Shown: positions 58,218 to 64,000 of the stretch, in pieces | Position numbering within the stretch: position 1 is the first letter of the stretch | Layout: each line of letters opens with the position of its first letter | Assembly: GCA_022225965.2 (NCBI GenBank) | Contig: JAKJXP020000017.1 | Location: 124,001 to 188,000, forward strand | DNA from: Diatrype stigma | Taxonomy: Eukaryota > Ascomycota > Sordariomycetes > Xylariales > Diatrypaceae | DNA: 64,000 nt | Reading direction: 5' to 3' | Translations under genes and position numbers: made by a program | Notes under the pieces: model-generated | Databases searched by the model: none | Seen by the model: the letters and a program-made list of their open reading frames with translations, nothing else | What the model was told of the DNA's origin: nothing

Positions 58218-59190
58218 TTGGAGGTGGTTTGGGATGTCAATATGTGCTAGACTAGGTAGCTACAATCCAGCAATGGCAAGGTCCAGGGTGGCATTCTTAC
58301 AAGGCGGTGGCAATCTCTTCGTGTTCGCTTCTCCTGTTTGACAAGCAATATAACACACAAATGCCGCGAATGAGGGTGATGACCCCTGCGGATGTCTGAG
58401 CTGGTAGGTGATGAGATGACTACCTCGAATTCCTACCGTAAGCCTTGCAATCATATGGATGCCTCAGAAGACCTGCTCTACCCGCTCACTGATTATAACA
58501 TGTGAGCTTGAGGTGTATGGCGGGCTATAGTTAAGACCGCGCTTCAAGAATGCCGATACAATATTAGACGGGGCGAAGGCGAGTTTGTGAACCTATATCA
58601 TCTGGTTCACACAATAGTCCGTCAGGACTCACCACTAGTAGTACGATGTGAAAATAATACACTTTCCATGTGCTTCCCATGTTGCAATGTTCTTTTCCCT
58701 CCCTGGGTGGCATTGAGGGTCTATGGAGCAGTTCTAGGGGCTGGCATGCTCGTACACCACCTTACGGGAGGGGTCAGTCTGTAGGACATAGGTGAAATGC
58801 CAACAAAAAGGTTCATAACGAACAAGAAGCCATCCGCCGGTGAGAGGAGGGGGAGAGGCAACCGAGTTGAAGCTCGTGGCCGCGTTCATTAACCATGGAT
58901 CGTTTCCTTCAGGGTGAAAATGTCCAAGCACCATGGCTCATCATATGCAAGATTATTTCTTGATATTATAAAAGTCAAATCAATCAATGCTAGTGGTATA
59001 TGGCAGAAGTCATTGCACTGTCACCACCCAACTTGCCCCAAACCTCCATGTGCCCAAAGTCCAAAAATGCCCGCCAACCAGACCAAAACGCCTCTGCATG
59101 ATGAATAGGGCCTCCAAACAACGAAAAACATGGTATATACATATGATCTATGCCGTATGGTACTTTTCTTACACAACACACGTGAGGACT
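58218..59190. other. Intergenic region, convergent 3' ends
   Basis: About 970 bp without a supported gene, holding the 3' UTRs of two convergent transporter genes. Confidence 0.45.
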
Positions 59191-61150
59191 CTATTTCCTC
59201 TCCCCACTGCTGGTCTCCTCCGCCTGCGAGTGCAGCATGCTCTCTTGTTCCTCTTCTTCGAGCGCGATCTCGTGACCGCTACCTTCGTAAATGCACGTCG
59301 CCGCTGCGCATCCGAGCGCAGACATACCTGCGATTCCCCACCAGCTCGCGCCGACCATGCCGACATCGAGACCAGATCCGTACCAGGAGCCACCGACGAT
59401 GGGGCCCACCGTCCGGAATCCCGCAGACACACTCTGACCGAGGCCATGGATGGTCCCAAGCACGGTCGGGTGCGGGCTGCAGTTGTTTAGGAGGATGATG
59501 CTGGCTGGGAGCGTGATGGTCCTTCCCGTGACCTGGAGCAGGAGGATCAGACAGATGCTGGTCCAGATCAGGACACCGCTAGCAGGCTCGGGGGCCTGCG
59601 TGGAGGACGGGATGATAGCGAGGTAAGGAGCGACGAAGTAGGCGATGGGGAAGAGGGCGAGGAAGATCTGGAAGCCGCGCAGGGTGCCAAGGCGAGCCTG
59701 GACCGGCGGGTAGAGGAAGACCTGGAGCAGCATGCCGAGACCGCCCATGATCGAGGTGGCGAAGCCGACGGTGGCGGCGGGCATGCCCAAGCCGCCGGTG
59801 AAAATGAACGGAAGCCGTCGCGCGCTATCCTGATCCGGCAGAGATCGCGGCGTCGACAGGAAGAGGGTCCACAGGTTCTGGAAGGCACCGAGATGGAAGT
59901 CGTAGAATGCCTCCGTGACGAGCGTGAAGATGACGTTCTTGGTGAAGAGGCGACTGAACGGCAATCTCCGTCTCATGACCGGCCGCCGGATGGCCTGCGT
60001 CACTGCCACGGCGGGCTTCTCCTCCGTCAGTTCGAACGTCGACTCCGACTTATCCCACACCTGGCCCGAGTAGAGCTTCGAGTATCCATCCGTTCCTTGT
60101 CTCTGGAGGACGAAGTCCTTAAAACGGGAAGAGAGGAAGAGACCCATGTCGAACTTGCCCCTCCTCGACGGAGACGTCTCCTCCAGCGCAAAGAACACGG
60201 TCCAGCCTGCGGTGGCGAGGAAGAAGGCATTGATCAGACTCGGCAACGCGTAGGGATACTGTTCGATCCAGGAGAACCCGAAGATGGCGCCTTGACCGAA
60301 GATGCCAGGAAGATGCGTAGCGGGGTCGGCAAGGAATCCACCCATAACTGCAAAGTATTGTTAGCTTTTACAATTCCAAGGGACTGTGAAGGTCGACAAG
60401 TATGCTTACCAGGCCCTAACAACCCAGCAACGTTGAAGCTGACAGGTAGGATCAAGAACGCTCTCGACTGATACTTCTTCTCTACGGTGACTTCGGCGAC
60501 CATTGTCCGACTGCGTTGGAGTGATTAGCTGGGTTGCCCAAGCAAGCTGAAGAACCTCGCTTTTGAGAGGTATGAGATAAGGACTGAAGAACTCACATGA
60601 TTCCAACCGTGCCATTGATGGCGCCACCGAACATGCGCCAGAATATTAACCACGAGAAGCTGTTCGCAAACCCGTAGCCCATACACGAGATGGCGGTACC
60701 GAAAAGACCAATGATCAACACATTCTTTCTCCCGCACCAACTCGCGTCGGCCGCCTTGCCCCACAGCATGGCCGTCAAGACCTGTGCGCCGGTGAAGGCG
60801 CCCTGGAGCCAGCCGGCGCGGCTCGAGACTTCGGCATCGGAGAGGGTGCTGTTGAGGTGCTTCAGCTGGAAGAAGACGAAGGCCTGCAGCGAGGCGACCT
60901 GGAGGAAATCGACGACTCGGCTGATGAAGAGGATGAGGAGCTGATCCTTCCGGGGAAGGCTCATCCAAGTGACGGGGCCATCCTTCGGCGGGAGGCCCGG
61001 CTTGGACTTCAACGATTCACTATCGTAGCCATCGTCACTACTGGTGTCACTAACGTCCGGCGGAGGCATCCAGTCTGGTTTTCCTTGTGATGTGCGGCGA
61101 ATATGCATCGAGCTCATGCCACGGCTCATCCCACTCGAGGTTTTTTCCAT
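59191..61150 (-). CDS. MFS transporter of the ZIFL/Ycr023c type
   Basis: The model has three exons, 61150-60597, 60510-60410 and 60347-59191 (603 aa), with introns of 86 and 62 nt. A cytosolic N-terminal tail of about 75 residues (Ser/Asp-rich, PPPDVSDTSSDDGYDSES) precedes twelve predicted helices. Family features are LFISRVVDFLQVASLQAFVF in helix 1, GAFTGAQVLTAMLWGKAAD, FWRMFGGAINGTVGIIRTMVAEV, LILPVSFNVAGLLGPVMGG in helix 5, a long cytosolic loop, FIFTGGLGMPAATVGF and GTIHGLGQSVSAGFRTVGPIVGG in helix 11. This matches the fungal drug:H+ antiporter-like group that includes yeast Ycr023c and plant zinc-induced facilitator-like proteins. The substrate is unknown. It is probably a conserved gene outside the cluster. 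Confidence 0.9.
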
Positions 61151-61608
61151 CCTGGGAGCAACCACTAGGGAGGGGGGATACGTGCTATATGTATTACGAT
61201 ACCAAACGAAACGACGTCAAGCAGAAAGGCGAAACATGAGAAACTTGGAGCTAGGCCCAATAAGGGGAGTGTATAGAAGAGCAACAGAGTTAAGACGGCT
61301 GATAATGCGGTTAAGGTGGTAGCGACGGGACGGCAGCTTGTGCCAAAAGGTTTACGAGAATATCCTAAAACAGAAATACGACACGGAAGAACGGGCAGCG
61401 AATGGATGGAAGTGGAAAGGAATGGGCAGGAAAAGCGCGGAAAAGTAGTTGAATCAGTCCAAGCGTGGACGCAGCGGTTCAAGGAAGGCTCCAAGCCCGT
61501 CCCGAGACGACGACCGGCGTACGTCAGACTCGAGATCTGCTCGGTCGGTTTCGGCTATCGCTGCTCGTCGGCGGCTGTCGAAGCAGGAACCATGTACAAG
61601 GGCCTACG

Positions 61609-61676
61609 CTATGTAGTTCACATATGTAGTTCACATATGTATTTCACATATGTATTTCACCCATGTATTTCACATA
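61609..61676. repeat. Tandem repeat, 13-bp unit, about five copies
   Basis: The unit TATGTAGTTCACA changes to TATGTATTTCACA after two copies. It lies about 460 bp upstream of the ZIFL-type transporter start. Confidence 0.85.
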
Positions 61677-63534
61677 CACAGGACGTTACATTATAGGTCT
61701 GTTCGGTAGCTGGGTGGTATTAGCCTGGGCTTGTCTGGCTCTGGGGAGTTTATTAAGCGCCACTCTCCCACGACCTGCCATGCGTCGCCGACCGAATGGC
61801 AACGAGGAGTTCTTGGCCTGCCTTATGTGGGTTACCCGCACCACCTGGTTTTCGTCAACCACCTTACCAAGTGGGCACCACGGGCTAGTCACTCTGTTAC
61901 CCTACTACGACCATAGTATAGTACGTACGCAGGGGTATGCACTCAGACACTCAGCTGCTACATACGTACGTACAGACGTACCACCAGATAGGCTGGGCTG
62001 GCTGGCTAGCTGGCTGGATAGGGATCCCACCCCTTACTTAGAGATCCTTACTTGGGTTGCGTAGAGCTCCTTACTGCAGTAGTACTTACTACATCCCCCC
62101 AGTCCCCTCTTTCTGCTACGTTCCGCCGGTGTGCCAAGCTGGGTGATATCTGGGTGATATAGAACAAAGGCGGAGAACCTCGAGGGTGGCAGGGCGGAGG
62201 AGCCACGGTGGGTTGATTTGTTTTAGTGTTGCGGGTGGGCTCTCGTTGCTCGTTGTGGAAACTCGCACTGACAAGAGAACGACCGACCCTGATGATCCTT
62301 TCCTATCCATTGGTGGCCCGGTGGCGCGCATTTCCCGGCCTCGCTGCCTCAGCACGATGCCATCACTGCCATTTCGGAAAGTGGCAGGGTGGATAATCTA
62401 GCAGCCGGGAATGGTTGGGATTACTATCAGGATGCTAAATACGTACCTAGTAGGCTGGCAGCATGACAGATAGCAGAGAGGTACATCATACAAGATGCAC
62501 CACAAAGATACATCATACACTACCAGGATAGGCCGAGGTGGATGGGTAGCAGCCGAAACGGGGACGCGTGGCAGTACTTGTCCCAGACGCTCTGATCGCC
62601 TAGACGCTCTGCCTTTTGAATGGTGGTTCTCCCAGTTCTCCCAGTTCTCCCTTATTTTGGAGGGGTGGGGCACTTCGTTGAAACAACTCTGACGTTTGTG
62701 AAGTATTGGAAACAAAATACCGAAGTCCACGCGTTAATCTGGTTCTGACGTTCGTTCTCGAAGCCCCATAGCGAACCGCGACGAACCGCGACGCAATCAT
62801 TGACGACTGCCACTACCTACTGCCAGCCTGAGTACGCGGCCTATAAGTAGGATTGGTGAGTATCTCGACAGCTCGAGCAGAATTGGACGTTTCGCTTGAT
62901 GGACAAAAATAGCCCTGAACCATTCAAGGTTGACCGTTAACTGTTGACCGTTGACCGTTGACTTACTACTTACTACCTACTTACCACTTACTAACATGAC
63001 TGCATGACTGCGTGACTGACTGCGCGACTGCGAAGTCTGCGTCTGCTTGTTTCAGATCGATGCGCATTCTAGGTAACAGGCAATGCCGGGGTGTTGCAGA
63101 TATAGGGGGCGACCCCCAACCCCAATCCCCCAAGCCCCCCTTCCCGTCTAATTCCTCCCGTTGCAGCTTCAAGCCACATCCCGTCGTCTCAGGGGCTGGA
63201 TACAAGGTCAAGGACACCCAACTACCCAACACCTGGCGCCTGGCACTTGGCGCCTGGAATAGATGGCCGCATTGAAGAATAAAGATGCAACCTGGAAGAC
63301 TGGAAGATCTGATCTTACTTCGTACGTACCTACGCGAGACCTACAGGTCCTGGTAAATTGGCTTGAGCTGAGGTCAGCCACTGCTACAGAACACCTGCTA
63401 CCTTGGGGCACGGGGTGTCTTTGGTGCTTCTAGGCGCCTGGCTGGTTAAATGAGGGCGCTGGGAGTGGGATTCCGGGTGGGAGCGCGAGTAAGCCGACTG
63501 GCCGACTGGCCGACAAGGCCGATTACCTGCAATT

Positions 63535-63606
63535 GGACTACCTGGACTACCTGGACTACCTGGACTACCTGGACTACCTGGACTACCTGGACTACCTGGA
63601 CTACCT
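63535..63606. repeat. Perfect tandem repeat, GGACTACCT, eight copies
   Basis: Eight uninterrupted copies of a 9-bp unit (72 bp). The surrounding DNA uses related words (GATTACCTGCAATTGGAC, CTACCTGACC). Confidence 0.95.
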
Positions 63607-64000
63607 GACCTGATTACCTACTCGGGCTTCCTGTATGTACGAAGGAATTCGCACTTACCTTACTCGCACTCACCCGTGGACACCTGCAAGCCCTACCTGA
63701 CTGGCTGAACCGGCTAGCTGGCGAGTCAATCGCTACCTACATGTAGGTACAGGCCACGGTACAGGCCCCGGGCCAGACGCGTTCCAGCTCGAGGCAAAAG
63801 AGCGGCAAGGTTTCCAGGTTCAAGGTGGCGACGACGTACTACGCAGTGCGTTTGGTGCGTGTTGTCAACGACCTAGGTATTAGGTATTAGGTATTGTACA
63901 GGATCAGTTGGTGCAGCATACCTAGTAATAACGCCCAAAAATAAGAGAAATTCCTTTGCCAAGTAAAAAACCCCACAACTGCGCACGCAATAGCCTCATA

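Larger units (their letters stand above)
61151..64000. other. Gene-free right end with simple repeats
   Basis: About 2.85 kb with no gene I can support. It is rich in short tandem and near-tandem motifs: the 13-bp and 9-bp arrays listed separately, GTTGACCGTTGACC phrases near 62930-62960, GACTGCGTGACTGAC phrases near 62998-63030, TACTTACTACCTAC phrases, and TAGGTATTAGGTATTAGG near 63875-63895. It may contain regulatory or 5' sequence of a gene beyond the window. Confidence 0.5.

Noticed and set aside
63535..63606. CRISPR-like array
   Set aside because: Units are 9 bp with no spacers, in a eukaryotic genome; it is a microsatellite.

Overview
The window looks like chromosomal DNA of a filamentous ascomycete (Pezizomycotina, perhaps Sordariomycetes; the class is inference). 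The evidence is short GT-AG introns of about 50-190 nt with CTAAC/CTAAT-like branch sites, a non-reducing polyketide synthase (NR-PKS), fungal-type MFS transporters and P450, and a 13.8 kb AT-rich block whose decay pattern is that of repeat-induced point mutation (RIP). Gene models were spliced by eye so that reading frame and conserved motifs join correctly. No computation or database search was run.

Left arm (1-6540), housekeeping. The 5' part of MCM2 (minus strand, cut by the window edge) lies divergent to a UBR7/Mlo2-type UBR-box protein (plus strand). A conserved-looking acidic, polyQ and coiled-coil protein of unknown function follows on the minus strand.

AT-rich block (6722-20497). 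This is one retrotransposon nested inside another. The outer Ty3/Gypsy-like element has two 234-bp LTRs (6722-6955 and 20264-20497). It was interrupted by a second Ty3/Gypsy element with two 212-bp LTRs (12025-12236 and 19889-20100) and a CAATT/TAATT target duplication. Fossil reverse transcriptase, RNase H, integrase, chromodomain and zinc-knuckle sequences can be read on the minus strand. They are full of stops and of changes expected from C-to-T and G-to-A mutation.

Middle (22278-31201). This holds a Cys-rich, single-pass membrane protein resembling a wall sensor, a hexose-type MFS transporter, a small DUF4267-like membrane protein, and an unrecognised gene broken by an apparent one-base frameshift. 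A G-run, an 8-N gap and a C-run at 28.6 kb mark an assembly problem.

Biosynthetic cluster (about 31.9-51.7 kb, perhaps to 58.2 kb). A 2134-residue NR-PKS has the order KS-AT-PT-ACP-CMeT-hydrolase and lacks the usual N-terminal SAT domain. Its neighbours are a glutathione S-transferase, a rhodopsin-like integral membrane protein, a cytochrome P450, a Tri3-like acyltransferase and an O-methyltransferase. A secreted DUF6923-like protein and an MFS sugar-family transporter lie just beyond. The likely chemistry is a C-methylated aromatic acid that is then hydroxylated, O-methylated and O-acylated. No prenyltransferase, terpene cyclase, flavin monooxygenase or cluster-type transcription factor was found, so a DMOA-type meroterpenoid is not supported.

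Right arm (59191-64000). A ZIFL/Ycr023c-type MFS transporter is followed by about 2.8 kb of gene-free sequence with tandem microrepeats.
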